A stretch of 64,000 nt of DNA from Archilochus colubris. Taxonomy: Eukaryota > Chordata > Aves > Apodiformes > Trochilidae. How positions within the stretch are numbered: the stretch's first letter is position 1; the number at the start of each line of letters is the position of its first letter. The stretch is from NCBI GenBank assembly GCA_023079485.1, contig CM041084.1, positions 103,484,467 through 103,548,466 of the forward strand, written 5' to 3'. The notes below the pieces were generated by a model. That model saw only the letters and a program-made list of their open reading frames with translations, did no database searches and had not been told where the DNA came from. Shown piece by piece: positions 35,106 through 48,442 of this stretch. A program made the translations under genes and the position numbers.

Positions 35106-38100
35106 CATTTTAAGAATAAGCAACAGATAGATCTTTTTGACCTAATTAAATGCAAATCTTCCAATAGAAAAGGCAGTTTTCCATGTGGGTTCAACAGGAG
35201 CAAAATCCTGATCCGTCGTATTTGTCTTCACTGAACCAATTTGTGTATGTGCTCCTACTTGAGCCTTGTGTGCTCTTGGATTGTCTGTAAAATGCATATA
35301 AGACAGCTGCAAGATAAATTGTGCTTGGAGAGTGTTGCTGGTTGTTGCAGTTCTGCAGGCAGTGGTCTACTTCACACTTCAGCATAGTAATGCCAAAGTG
35401 GATTAGAGAGTTGGAATGACCCATCCTCTTATCTGTGGAACAGCATTTCTGTGAGTTGTGAATGATCTTTGATGCAAGTACTGAATTTTAGAAAAATTCT
35501 CAAACAATGTCTATGTTATCAACCCAGCAGCTCTCAAATCTGAATGAACTGCAGGCTATACAGTAAGTCTGAAGTCAATTGTTGAGTAACCTCTTTTTTG
35601 ACATTTAGTGCTGAATTAGTGAAAGTGATTCTAACGTCTTATTTATTCAGACTATCCAAACTGAATGAATGCAGTGATAATTAAATAGGTAGTTTTGATA
35701 GTATTTGCATTACCCTGTGAATCTTTTACATTATTAAGTGTATATGGAGTGCTTCAGGCTCTGGATAGATAGGTATTGGTTGAATGCCCTTAAATGAGAA
35801 AATTTGCTGATTTTCAGCTCAGTAGTATTATAGTAGCATGAAACAAAGACCAAACAAGTGCAAGGGATTGGTTGCCTCCAACTTTGGTTTGTAGGAAGAG
35901 ATATAGTGGAAACCAAAATGCTAAAGGGATTGACTTCCATCTGTGCTGAAGATGCAAAGTCATGCTATCTGAAGGAAAAGAAAGATGACATTGCCCTTTA
36001 GCCTGGGTTTAATGTAGGTCAGTTGGGTCACCAGATGACATGACTTTAATGGCCAAACTGCTTTTAACAATTGCCTTGGGCAGTGTTTAATTTCACTGAT
36101 CTTTGCCAGTCTTAAGGAGAAGAGAGAGGAAAAATCTACCTTGTCTTGTGGTTTTCACACAGTGTGTGCTCTGTTGCTTCTGTGATCTTTTATGACTGGT
36201 CAGGATAGAGCAACATGTGCCTCTGTGGTTATCCACATACAAAAAGTGTAATTTATTTCCAGATTGCTCTAAACCCATCAAACTAATTATTTTTGTTTAC
36301 CTCAGGTTCTTACTGCTGAGGATCTCAAGTCAGATAAATTAGAGCCACATCATCTTTGTAATTGGTTGTAATTTGTTCTTCCTTAAAAAGAGCTAAAACT
36401 CAGTTAATTATTTATGTAGAGATATCTGTATACAAATCTGTATCTATATGTTGATGACAGGTGGTTTTTTTTGTGCTGAAATTTCTCGAATGAAACCTAT
36501 TATCTAATACACATTTTCCAGGAATAAAGATGCTATATACTGAAGTGTAACATCAGTTTGTAATAAATTTCGGGCTGGGTTCACAAAAAGGTTTGTTGGG
36601 TTCACAGAAAGACTTTTCAGTATTTATGATCTGTTTGGCTATCATGCATGGAATTTCTAGCCAGCTTAAGTTTACCTATGATCTATTATCATTCTTTCAC
36701 ATGCAATATCTTTCTTTTCATTGCAAAGCAGTGCAACAGAATTCATCACATACTGTAATAATAGAAGAGGAAGGATAGAGCTGACTTCTGATTGTCCTGC
36801 TTCTTCTCTGTCCTGGTGATAGACTGGTGCAGGGCATATACAACAGTGCATGTAATATTCTCTTTCATAAAATCTTGGAAAGTGCATGCATGTTATGTTG
36901 GTTTTGTACAGATGGTCTGAATGGAACCTCACTGTTTCTGAGCCCTAATGAGGTTCTTGAGGTTCCTAATGGGGAGTGCTAGTAACATGCTAATTTACTG
37001 GTCCATAATGGTCGGGGAAAAAAGACAAAGAAAAGCAAATGTTGAGTCATTAGCTAACAAAAACATAAAACAAAACCAACCACAAAACAAACAAACAAAC
37101 AAAAGCACAAATCAGGAGACCAGAGAAAAAAACATGATTCTGCCATACACATGCATCTTAAGTATACCTACATCTTGGAGGCCTGGTGCAGTTTGTCTCC
37201 TTCCTTTGTTTTCTGCCATGACAGATACTGCAAATGAAAAAATAGTGAGCAATAAGGGTGATCAGAGGTAGAGAACAACTACTATTCTGTAAGGAGCAAC
37301 TAAGCTGACTAGATTTCAACCTGAGAGTAAGACAGCTGAGGTCCATAAAATACCATGGGGCAGAAGGTGATAGCTGTTCATGTCTTCTCCAGATGAAGGA
37401 CTGATGGGCAGTGAATGAAGGCAGCATGGGCAGTGCTGATGGAAACAAAAGGTGATAACTACAAGTCTGAGGTTGGTTGTAGCATTCCTTGCTCAGAGGC
37501 AGGCATGCTGAAAGCCTATGTATGTGGTTTTCTAAAACAGCAAACATAAATCTATGTTTGCTGTTAAATGAACCTTGAGCTGTGGATCAGTGGAAGCTGG
37601 GAGGATATTTTGGGTAATTACTACTACAGGAATGTTATGGGGTTTGTGTTCTTCTTCGAGTATCTGCTGTTGGCCACTGTGTGACTTAGGGAAGAAGGCT
37701 TGTGGTCTAACATGCCATGGAAGATTTAGGTTGTTTTGACCACCCTATTGTGGTTCTTTGATTGTGTGGGTCACTGGGTTGGGCAAGGTGGGCTGCAGTG
37801 AGTTTTCTAGGTCTGTTCTTTGCTTGTAGTATATTTTCTGCAGTCAGGGAGCAAGAGGAAAGCAGCACATACTTTTCTTCACTGTGTTGTTTTTATATGT
37901 TATAAAACAAGGTGTCAGCAGCAATTCCAGGAGTGCTAGGACTAATGAAGCCTAGTTTCCTAAAGATTTGGAGTTCTTGGTTGATTAAGTCAGATTAAAA
38001 TATGTAGTCTTTATTTAGGATGTGCTTAGGATCAACTCTTCCTGTGTCTTCTTTTTGTACTCCCTTTACTTGTAGATTAGACACAGTCAAATGTCCTGCC

Positions 38101-40690
38101 TAACAGGCAAGTTTCTTCATGAATAATGAGGAGGTGAAATATATTTCAGACCTCTGTACCTCTGTCTCATTTATATGGAGTTTTGGGTTTAAGAGGCACT
38201 TGATAGAAAACATAGTAACATTAGCCACATTTATCTCAGGAAAAAAAAGAAATAGTGTAAAGCAGATACAAATGAACATAACAATTCTTTCATCTTGCCC
38301 CAAAGTCTTAATAAGATAGTTGAAAAAAGGCCTGTGGTATTAAAAATAGATTTATTTTAATCTTTCTAAAGATGTAAGTATAATACAGGTTGGCTTGAAT
38401 GCACGTGGCTGTGCACAGGAACAGTGGGGTATGAGTGTGACATCCAATTTTCCTTACATTATTTAGTAACTGACACACATGCTGTGTTCTTGCTGGTTGT
38501 TAACAGCATGTGAATTATGAGGCCATAGAGGTCTTCCTTGTGACAGTGCCTCATGTTTGTAGAAATGTAAAGGTCATGATCATGACTCCTTTTTTTTAAG
38601 GCCAGCTAGATACTGATGACAATTACTGAACTAGACAGATCTTAAAGGGTCCCTTTATTGACTTAGCATCCCTACTTTGTGAGTGGTGATGGAGTCAGTA
38701 CAGCTGACTGAGTAGGCTGTGCCTGACTAGGCGAGTGGGTTTGGCCTTGGATAGTTCTGCTTCAAATTTCTGTGAGAAATAGAAGCACCTGGTTCACTAG
38801 CTTTATTTTTCTGTGAGGTGCTACTTTGTTAGCAATACTGTTACCATCCTTAAAAGTGAAAGGAAATCAACTTAAAACAGTTTGTGCTTTACAAGGTAAC
38901 TTTTTTTCCTTCTAATCTGTAGTTTAAACTTTAGGGAGCAAAAAATGTGTGTCTTTTTACTTCCAAACCATACGTGTGAATATTGAGGGTAGTGTGTTTT
39001 TGAAAGATAAACTTTTAAATAAAATTTTAATAAAGACCTCTTGAGGTAAGCCTTCAAACAAAGCTCTTCACTTACCTTCAGCTGAAAAATATTTGGATGT
39101 GTGTTTCAGTTTTTAATCAGCCATAATGTGTCTAGAGGGAATTGCAGCTGTAGGAAGTGTGGGCATGGGTTGTAGCTTTTCTCCCAGCTCAGGTATTCAA
39201 AATTGAGTATCTATGAACTTTCAATTGATTCTGAACCAGTTCCTCCATTTTACTGTGATCTTACCTCTGTAAACAGTGTGTGCACTAGTCAGGGTGGGAT
39301 GTTGGAAGTCTGCACTTCTGGGTGTTTAGCCAACCCTTACAAAGATTAAAAACCAGAAACAGAGAAGAAAAAGCTGTTATTTGGCTCTTCAGAAACCACG
39401 GTTTCTAGTTACTGCACAGGGTGATTTCTGTGTAAAATGTTGGACTGGTACTTTGAGAGAGGGAGTGCAGGTCACACATGAATCAGGAAGCTGAGTCACA
39501 GCTGGAGTGGATGCAGCACTAGGGAATAGCTATCTTAATAGCCTGAGAAGACAGGATACATTAGGTGACCTAATATTTTTCATCTGACTTGTTTGCTCTT
39601 TTGGATTTATTTTTGTAGTTGCTGAGACCGAGTGTGGAGGCCACCTTTTTTATTTTCCTTTACACAGGAAAGTTTCAGCTTATAAAGATACTTAGTTTGA
39701 ACATGCCTCAATCTGTGGCCTTCTGATACATGTATGGTAGGTATAGAGTAGATATGATACTAAAACTTAATTTTATTAACAGTTTACAAATGTTGATTTG
39801 TTACCGAAAAGATGAACTTTGCTTTATGATGAAAGTCTTTGTCTCAGAAGAGACTGGAAATTGCACAGTTAATGACTGTGTTTGGTAATACCAAATCTGT
39901 GTGAACTTTGTCTTAACTTAAAAGAGTTGATCTAGAGCCATTTGTATCTATGCAATAGTTGAGAATAAGCTTAAAGTTCTTGTTTGAGTCCTCTCGGGAG
40001 GTAGGGGGAGTGGTGGCAAGACAGAGGTTAAAAGTCTTACTGGGGTTAAAGTTGGTAATGAAAGAAGAGTGACTTAGAAGCAAGTGACACGAATCATTAA
40101 ATGCTTTTGGACAAAGATATTTTTTTTTTTTTTAAGTAACTATAGAATTAACTGGTAATGTAATCTGCTGAGCTTTGCAAGTAGTTTCTGTTACACAAAT
40201 CAGTTTTCAGTTGCTTTACTTCAGTAATCTGTGAGAAACTTGGGCTGAGCAGCTGTTGCAGACTATTCTGTCCTTTTATTTCTGTCAGGAGAGTAGGCAG
40301 GGTTTGGCATCAGGCATACAGATGGAGCAGTGACTTTGTTTGCAGAAAGGAAAATACTGGAATAACATTGTTCTTTGTTTGTTCTTTGTTTTATTTTTTT
40401 TAATACATCCTTGTGCTCTAATTACTTTGTGCTTGGCAGGAGTAGATTTAATCTCGAGTTTGCATCTTTGCTGTCCCTTCGGATGTAAGCCAAAGCTGAG
40501 TCAAAAGCCAAAACTTCTCATTTATTCATCCTCAGAGACTTGCTGGTGCTGTGCTGCTTAAGTTCTGCCTCCCCTGGGACTCCATGGCAGAGTACAGCCC
40601 TTCACTGTACCCCTGGCCCTTACAAGCTGTCTGAAGGTCAGGCTCTGAAACTGAGGAGGTTTGTAGGGTTGGTTGTGTGTGCGTGTGACT
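35106..40690. other. AT-rich presumed intron
   Basis: Contains an A/C-rich (CAAA)n tract at 37056-37108, the perfect 13-bp hairpin at 37536-37565, a 14-bp palindrome at 38573-38586, and T14 at 40120-40133. Open frames up to 129 codons (minus strand, 37158-37547) show no recognisable domain. Confidence 0.5.
37536..37565. repeat. Perfect 13-bp inverted repeat with 4-nt loop
   Basis: AACAGCAAACATA at 37536-37548 is exactly complementary to TATGTTTGCTGTT at 37553-37565, with AATC as loop. Each arm contains a forkhead-like TGTTTG core. The stem is too short for a typical microRNA precursor, and the outer flanks do not continue the pairing. Confidence 0.9.
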
Positions 40691-41950
40691 TTACTGGCTG
40701 GATTTAGGCAAGGTGCAAGTGTAATCTTGACTTAGATGATGAGGAAATGGAAATCATCATGGGAGGAGTAAACAAGGTGGCTGAGAAAGGTAGGGGAGTT
40801 TTGGAGTGAAGGATATAGGAAAAAATGAGAAGGAGGTTGGGCTGGCCATGCAAGAATTTGAGTGTTTGGAAACTGAAGGGGAGGCACATGCTAGAAGAAA
40901 TCAAGATTGGCTTGACAGGGAGGACGGGTAATGGGAATAAGAATAAGAAATGAAAGTGAAGAGGCTGTTGAAGGTAAAGCTTGGCAGTGACACGGAGAAT
41001 ATGTTGGCAATGAGTCTGAGCACTGCTGAGGTGAGGGGAAAAAAGATGTGATGAAACCAAATCCTTCTGACAAATTAAGATACAAACCTGGGATGTGATT
41101 TGTAAAGGGATTTGAACAATGAGAGGGTGGCTGGGCTAGAACAAAACTTGGGACTGGGATGAAGATCCTATGGGATCCAGTGAAGGGGACTGGATTGGAG
41201 CTGCACAGACCAGTTGGGAGAGGGAGCAGGAAGGTTAGATGAGAATAATTGGCAATTTTTCCATTGTAATGCCTAAAACAGAATTTAAATGTTTCTTCTG
41301 GTGCCAGTAAATCTCCTAAATCTATTGGCTGACAGCATCTTGCCTTATTGCTGGCAGTATGCATGGAGCACCATGACCTGAGGAGAAGAACTCTAAAGAC
41401 CTTTCCCACTTCCATTTGTGAAGCAGACGTGGGAGAAATGAGCACCACAGCATTCTCTCTGATCTATAGGAATTCTTGGAGTGCCTCCTGACTACTGCTA
41501 GTCAGGAAAATAAACAATCAACCAACCCCTCTCTTCCCCCAATCTGGGACTTAAATATCCCCATAAGTACTTTATGATCACTCCTCTGGCTAGGACATTG
41601 GTGGGTTTGGCTTAGTGATGGGATAGAAACAGGTCATGGTCAGGGTCAGGAATACCCAAGGTATGAGACCAAAGAAGTACAAATGCCTTAATTTTGAGTG
41701 CAAGGCAGAGGTGTGATGTGGAACATGGGAAGTTGCCAGCCTGCCACAGTAGGTATCAAGACCCATAGTCTGGGCTGAGGCAGAGGCTGGACTCAAGAGT
41801 TGGCACCAGACAGCAAAAATGATGGGAAAGGAGCATCATGAAGGTGGGATGGCTGGGAATGAGTCAGTCCCTGGGTGTCAAAAATTAGGAGCTGGGATGA
41901 AGGCTAGAAATTGTGGGATAACACAAGGTTTTAGGAAAATCAACAAGCTT
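40691..41950. other. Purine-rich stretch with the longest minus-strand open frame
   Basis: The + strand is rich in G and A (GGGATGAAG, GGAGAGGG-type words), so the minus strand has few stops. The longest open frame of the window lies here: 41448-40891, minus, 185 codons. It overlaps a second frame (41060-40704, 118 codons). The peptide is rich in Ser, Pro, Leu and Phe, as its composition dictates, and shows no domain I know. I do not annotate it as a gene. Confidence 0.5.
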
Positions 41951-44900
41951 CCAGAAAGCATTCCATGAAGATGTACCTACCACTGTCTGTTCAAATACAT
42001 CAATTTGGGGCTGCTTGTGGGCAGGGGACACCTCTCAGTCATGTGGGGAAAGAGGTTTGAATCAGAGCATAGTCACATAAGTGGAGATAACAGTTAATGC
42101 TTTTTCCTAATTTATTACCTATGTGTAGGTTTCACTCTGTAAAGGGGAGCGTGCCACAGATGTGTTCATGCTGTGTGGTTGTACCCTTCTGTTCTCTCAG
42201 GTACTGCAGTATGCTGGAGCAGAGGGAAGAAAAATGTCATTGTGCTGAAATCACGTTCTGAACTCTGATTTCACAAAGTTTAATGAAGATGGACTAGATG
42301 TACTGCTAGGAGAGTAAAATCAGTTATCTGGGAAACAGCTAAGGCCCTAAATTAGTATAATTACAATTATACAGTAATTACAGTTATACACTTGACTATC
42401 TCAGAAAATGAGAATTCTTAGCTTTCCATTAAGGAAAAGAAAAAACTGTGTGTGAAAGCTAAAATGTTAAAAAATATGCAATTAGTGAGCTTTCATGTAG
42501 GTAAAACCCAACCTTAATGAAGGCTATCTACCCCTTCACTTTCCTGACTGTAATAACATTGATTTTTATCCTGGCTGCTGCCAACAGAAAGTAGCTTAAT
42601 AGTCAGCGTGGGATGGGCTCATCTGTGGGTGGCATGTAAGGTAATACCTGGTATAACTAAGGGGAAAATTCATAACCAAGTATCTAGGCTGTCATATTTT
42701 TTACCACCACTAGCACAGTCAGTGTAGAGCAGTCCTGGCTGGGAGATGCACCTGCAGCTCCAGTTTAGCCGTGATGGAGTGGGTGTAGGATTTTGAATCT
42801 GGATTTCCACGGGACTTGGGCTCCAACAAGTAAAGTGATTTGCACTGCCTGATCTAAGGTGAAAACTCAGGGAGAGATAAGCTCGAAGACTTGTATAAAT
42901 AAATGCTAACTTAGAGGTTTTGAGCTGTGGTGAATGAATTTTGTTGAAATACTAAATGTTAATTCGTGATGTGTATATGAAAGGAGAGAAAGCAGGAACA
43001 GAAGTGACTCAATATTCCTTTAGGCTGTCTTATATGTGTAACATGGATCAGAGGCTTTTCCTAGGGGTTTGCACACCAGACCTTGAGTCACAGGAGGTAT
43101 ATAATTTCATTTGTTTTGGGTTTCCATGGAATTACTTGTCATTGGATGTTTGCTTGTTTTCTTTAACATGCCAGGTGCCTTACTATAATTTGTTTTGCAA
43201 GATTAGATGATGTTTTGGTGTGTAGAATTTATTATGTTGTGGGTAGGGTAAGATTACCTTAGAAATATAATTTCTTGCTGCTACATCAAGTTGAATCCCA
43301 GAAGTTTTTCTATGTGGAATGCAATAGCATCAATAGAGGTAATATATGAAAATAAAATTATTTCTTCCTTTCTTTTTCTTCTGCCTGCACCCAACCCTAC
43401 TCCCAGCACCACAGGAGAAGCCTACCCATGGATAAAGCTTTGTTCTTCTTTCAGGACTGGTATTTAGTCATATTCTTACATACAACGTTGGCAAGTTCTG
43501 AAGAGGCACATCAAAACTTAAAATTTTTATTTACCTTTGCCTACACAATGCTTTCATCCTGCCTATTTTTGGTGTAGACAGTTTTTTGGTGGATCAGGAG
43601 GGGAAACAGGGCTAAGGGAAATTGCAGCACTTAAAAGATTTTGCTTTTTCATTTTAAAGCATGAAGTATTATTTCACATTTTGTGCAACACAGGATATGG
43701 ATTCTTCTTTCCTTTTTTTTTTTCCAGCGCTCTTCTTTCTTCAGTTGTAGAAAAGGCTGTTTATTAGGAAGCAGTCATAGGCAATACTAGCAGATTTTTT
43801 TGAGCCTCCTAAATGTAAGGTCACACTGATTGTAAAATTTACTAAAATATTCAACATGACTTAGGAGAACTGTAAATCCACAAATTTGTTAACTGTGAAG
43901 ACATGTAGTTGGTGGGGCTGTTATTTGTTTTGTGTCTCCCTCCCCCTGCCCCACGCTTTGTTTTACCAACAAGTCTTGATTCTCTTCAAAATTTTCTTCC
44001 TTCCCCACCCAACAACTGCTTTATAGCTGCCAAAAATAAGCCATTTCCTAACCTTATCCTCAATCTACAGAGGTCATAAAAATTGCTAATGCAAATGCTG
44101 TGGCCTTCTGTTGTGTGATTCTAATAGGAAACGGATCACTGCAATTTATGAGGTACTTACCCTTTTCGGTACATGATGAATGGCTCACTTCAAATGATGT
44201 TTCCTCATTGATTTCCTACTCTTTATCACTAGAAACGACAGAGCAGGAAGAAAAGCATTTAAACATGAAGTTGATTTTGAAGATGGCATCTTTTCACTGC
44301 AGTGTGAATTCATGGCATTATGGCATTTATTTGTGGAGAAGCAAAAGACGTGAAGTTAGATTTTTAAAATTGCTCTTCAGATTAGGTAGCCCTAATGCCA
44401 CTTTTGATTATGCTGTATTAGTTTGCTTGCCTGCCTCTTCTTTGTAGGGAGACTGTGAAGCTTATTCTGTGCAGAGGTTTTCATCACACTCTGCCTATTC
44501 GTGGCCATGTTCTTGAAATAAGTACATGGCTTATTGATAAGTTTTAGTCACTTTATCTCTGTTGTCAAGATCTTTGTGATATTTACATTTCATTAATGGA
44601 AAAAATCTATGTGCAGGTAAAATCTATGAGATTTAGCAAATAACTCTGAAATAATTGTATTTCTGGGGTGTTGTTTGATTTGGCTACATGAGAGTACATG
44701 GAGAATTAGAGGGTTCCCATTTTGGCTGCCCAGTTTCTCTCTGGTAGGGCTGGATTGGTGACAAAATGGAAAATCTCTTTAGTTTCTGCAGTGTCCATAT
44801 AGTCTTTTCCTCTTTGTGTTGCTGAGTCACTGGGGAAGACCAGAGATAAGCCAGGTAAGTCAGGGTAGATGATACAATCCTTCAAAATGTAGTTGCTTTT

Positions 44901-46170
44901 ACATTGACCAGAGTAGAAAATTGAGATATTCCCATGCCAAGCAGGATGGCTTTTTAAAAATTTTGGAATGATATTGCAGTTTTGTTGCTTTTAAGACTGG
45001 CTTGAATTTCATTTACTTGAGAGTCTTTAAATCATGCAGTTACAGCTCTGCAGTAAATAAATTGTTTCATCTTCTTTAAATGTCAGTGCTAAAACTTGTT
45101 TGCATTCTTCATTTTCACAGTCCAGTGTTAGCTAACTTGCTAGGAAAAATGGGGCTATTGCAGAAAAAAGTGGCGTTTCAAAGTTGCTTTGATAGCTACT
45201 GCATCAATTAGGTTTACTTTTCAATGCATGTAAACTGTTGGTTGAAAAAAATTTGCAATATTCCGAGTGGGCAATAATTTTAATTTTCTTGATTAACATC
45301 ACAGCTGTCATTTTCTTGCATTATCTATCCACTTCTTGAGATTTGTCATGATAACTTTTCTATTTTCCATCCTATGTGCTTACAAGTTTTTATTTTCAAA
45401 CCGTAGTGCAAACAATGCAACTGAAGAATAAAGTCTGCAGACTTTCAAGTCTGTGCAGTTTTCATTTCCTTTTTTTCTGAAAACCATTTTGTGTAAGTCT
45501 GTGGACAACCTATCAGGCTACATGTAGATGACTGGAAAAAATAGCTCATGCTGTCTACTTTTATTGCTAAGAACTGCTCTTCAAATATCTCCAGCGTAAA
45601 CATGCTTGGTGTCAAATGCAAAAAAGAAAAAAAAAAAAGAAAAAAACCCCAAATAGTATCATACCTCTTTGCTCATATTTACTCTGAAATGGGCTTTATG
45701 TAAGGACAGATTCTTCCTAAGGGAAAAAGTACTTTTCTGTAAAGCCATCACTTCCAAGTGTCCTTTCCAAAATTATTAAGTGTTCGAAACTTAACTTTGT
45801 TTTCTCCCGTCCTGCTGCAGTTACTTTAGAAAGAACAACTCTGAGATTTGTGTGAGACACCTCACATAAAATAACAATAAAAACAGTTACTAGCCTTGCA
45901 GAGCACTAGGTTCTATGTTTAATTCATGTTCTGGGGTAGAAGGTGTGCCTCACTCAATTCCTTTAGTGCCCAAGTGGAGCCACCACCAAGTTAGTGACTT
46001 ATCTGCGATCTGCTAATCATGTTAATTGGGCATTCACTGAGTAATGGGTAATTGTGTGAAGAACAGCTGCAGCTTTCGATCTGTGTAACACTGTAACTCA
46101 ACAGATAATTGAAAACATACCTTTAACCCCCCCAAATATTAACCAACTTGTTAGAAGGCAAGAAATGAAC
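41951..46170. other. AT-rich presumed intron
   Basis: Contains a 17-bp imperfect tandem duplication with TAATTA cores at 42358-42391 and an A-rich tract near 45620-45650. An open frame at 44100-44447 (115 codons) is unrecognised. No mobile element assigned. Confidence 0.5.
42355..42391. repeat. Tandem 17-bp duplication containing TAATTA motifs
   Basis: TAATTACAATTATACAG at 42358-42374 is followed directly by TAATTACAGTTATACAC at 42375-42391, 15 of 17 identical. The first unit is part of a palindrome, GTATAATT-AC-AATTATAC (42355-42372). TAATTA is a common homeodomain core. Confidence 0.75.
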
Positions 46171-46452
46171 TAGACGACTTTCAACAAGACAAGAGGGCAT
46201 GGTCTTAAGTTGTGCCAGGGGAAATTTAGGTTAGATATTAGAAAGAATTTCTTTACGGAGAGAGTGATCAAGCATTGGAATGGGCTGCCCAGGGAAGTAG
46301 TGGGTTCTCCATCCCTGGAGATATTTAAAAAGAGACTGGATGTGGCACTCAGTGCCATGGTCTAGCAACCGCAACGGTGGTAAAAGGGTTGGACTCGATG
46401 ATCTCTGAGGTCCCTTCCAACCCAGCCAATTCTATGATTCTATGATTCTATA
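46171..46452 (+). mobile_element. CR1 LINE 3' end
   Basis: About 280 bp, + orientation, closely similar to the copy at 13472 from its TTTCAACAAGACAAGAGGGC start. It includes GCATTGGAATGGGCTGCCCA, TGGTCTAGCAACCGCAACGG and terminal ATTCTATG octamers at about 46429-46450. It is 5'-truncated within ORF2. Confidence 0.95.
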
Positions 46453-48106
46453 TATTGTTACCTTGGATACCTGTGAGGATACCAGTGGAGAAAGGGAAGG
46501 CAAAAATATAGTTGGTTTTCTCTGCTGTGCTTCTTTTCCATGAAAAACAACCATAATTCATTTCAACATACCTGCTTTTCTTTTTGTAGCTTAGTGTTTG
46601 GTGTAAATGCTTGAGTGGCAGAGAACAAAATGTACTCTTTTGAAGATAAGAAATGTTTTAAATGTTCATGATGAGAACAACATGCACTGAACAAGCACAA
46701 ATCATTCAGACACCTCTTTAAACTTCAGGCGTTGAATTTTGGTGACTTAAAATGAGGCTGCATAAAAATATGTACAACTTTTTCTTTTTTGTCCTTAAAT
46801 CCAGTTTTCAGAATGTATGTTCTTACAGCAGATCAAGCAGCTATTGATGTCAAGTCTCTAAGTGACTGGCCTAAAGCTGACCTTAATAGTAATTAGGCTT
46901 GGCATGAACTGTTCCCAGTCTTCTAAATCAACCTCATCTCTGACAGTGGTAGAAATGTCTGTATTTTGGCTTGGCTTTTGTTTTTGCTGGTTGCATAGCT
47001 TGCATGGAAAATCTCAGATCTAGAGATCCTGGGATTTTGATGCAGCTTGAGAAGAGCATTTGAATCCTGGTAATCACAGAGCTGCCATGAGCACAGTTGT
47101 AAGGTCAGAACAACATTGGTTTGAATAGTGCATGTTGCTGGAAGACCTCTCACTCAGGAGTTTTCAAAACAAGTGCAACTGCAACAAAACTGGCAGAATT
47201 TTTGTAAAGGTAAAATAGCTCCATGAGTGTTTAAAGCTATTTCACTTCTATCTTTACCTCTTTATCTGCCTCACATTGTTAATAGGTGAATGTAAAAACT
47301 GATTACAAAAGGTCTGATGTAGGTTCATGAAGCAATGCTATCCAATTCTTTCATTACCTTTGCAGTAACATTTGACAGAGCTTAATGGAACTGTAGACCT
47401 CATTGAAAAATATCTACCTGAATTATTAAAATTACACATGACCAAGAGTAATGGGAAAATTCTTATGGGAACTTTGGATATGATGGACCCTTTTCTTTAT
47501 TAAAATAATTTATACTAGTAATCTTAAATTATAAAACAGTAGTATGTAGATAACTTTAAGAAACATTTGTATTGTTTTGCTATTTGACTTTTAGAGGGAT
47601 AGATAAGAGTGAATGCTAATTGAGGAAAATTTTTTTCAACATCAGTGTATTAGCTAGGAGAGGTTTTTTTGTTGGTGTGGGGTTTTTGTTTGTTTTGATT
47701 TTAGTGGTGAGAGAAATTAAATGGATGATTTAACAAGGCTGTTATCTGTAAATATCATTATACTTAACAAGTGGTCATGGTTGAAAGTCTTACTGTAGTC
47801 TAAAAAATGTTGGTTTTTTCATTGAAGCTGGATGTTTGAACAGAGGTTTCTGTTGTACATGAGAACTGCCTCTTGCTTTGAGTTCCAAAAAGGCAGATTT
47901 AATTTAATCCATGCTAGCTGTGTACCACAGAGAAGAGCACTCCACTGGGCTTCCTTTTATAGATGCCAGGTTCTGCAGTGCCAAAGATGCAGCTGTATCT
48001 GTAAGCAAAAAGTCAGCAGAACTGCACTGCATAATGTTTCCCTCCAGCTTGTTCCTCACTACCTAGTGTTGTTAAATAAATATTGAATAAAGCTATTAGA
48101 CATACT
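46453..48106. other. AT-rich presumed intron
   Basis: Nothing coding or repetitive could be supported apart from a G/T-rich patch near 47665-47702. Confidence 0.5.
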
Positions 48107-48442
48107 GGGTTTTGTAGTGAAATGAGGCAACCAGGTGCCACTAATTGCCAGAGAGTGGGCATGAGCTTGTGTCAAGCCCACCTGTGCCTAATTAGGGTGG
48201 GCCCCCACTGCCCATGAGCAGGACCAGGGGTCCAATAAAAGGTGAGTCCTGAAGCACAGGCTCAGCTCAGTCCTCAGCTAGCCAGGAGAGAGATCAGTTG
48301 CTCTCAGAGCAATAGCACCGATCCAGGCTAGTCAACCCTGAGGGCTATAGGCTTAGAGCTCTACTCGTGAGTCTCTGCTGGAACACCTGGTTGGACCTGG
48401 AAGTGCCGTGCCCTAAAAGAGGTTCATCTTTCTACAGGGTTT
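48107..48442 (+). mobile_element. Solo LTR of an endogenous retrovirus, with target-site duplication
   Basis: A 324-bp unit at 48113-48436 begins TGTAG and ends CTACA, exact inverted termini with the TG...CA ends typical of retroviral LTRs. It is flanked on both sides by GGGTTT (48107-48112 and 48437-48442), a 6-bp target duplication as made by ERVK/alpha- and beta-like integrases. Inside are a GC-richer promoter-like part and an AATAAAA box at 48234-48240, which could serve as TATA-like or polyadenylation signal. A 6-bp hairpin stem lies at 48155-48160/48176-48181. No internal gag, pol or env sequence adjoins it, so the provirus has been reduced to a single LTR by recombination. The family name is not recognised. 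The + orientation is inferred from the position of the AATAAAA box. Confidence 0.75.

Noticed and set aside
38573..38586. Perfect 14-bp palindrome GTCATGATCATGAC
   Set aside because: A few palindromes of this length are expected by chance in 64 kb. The nuclear-receptor-like half sites around it are imperfect.
40891..41448. 185-codon minus-strand frame as a gene
   Set aside because: It lies in purine-biased DNA that removes minus-strand stops, a second frame overlaps it, and no domain or family is recognisable.
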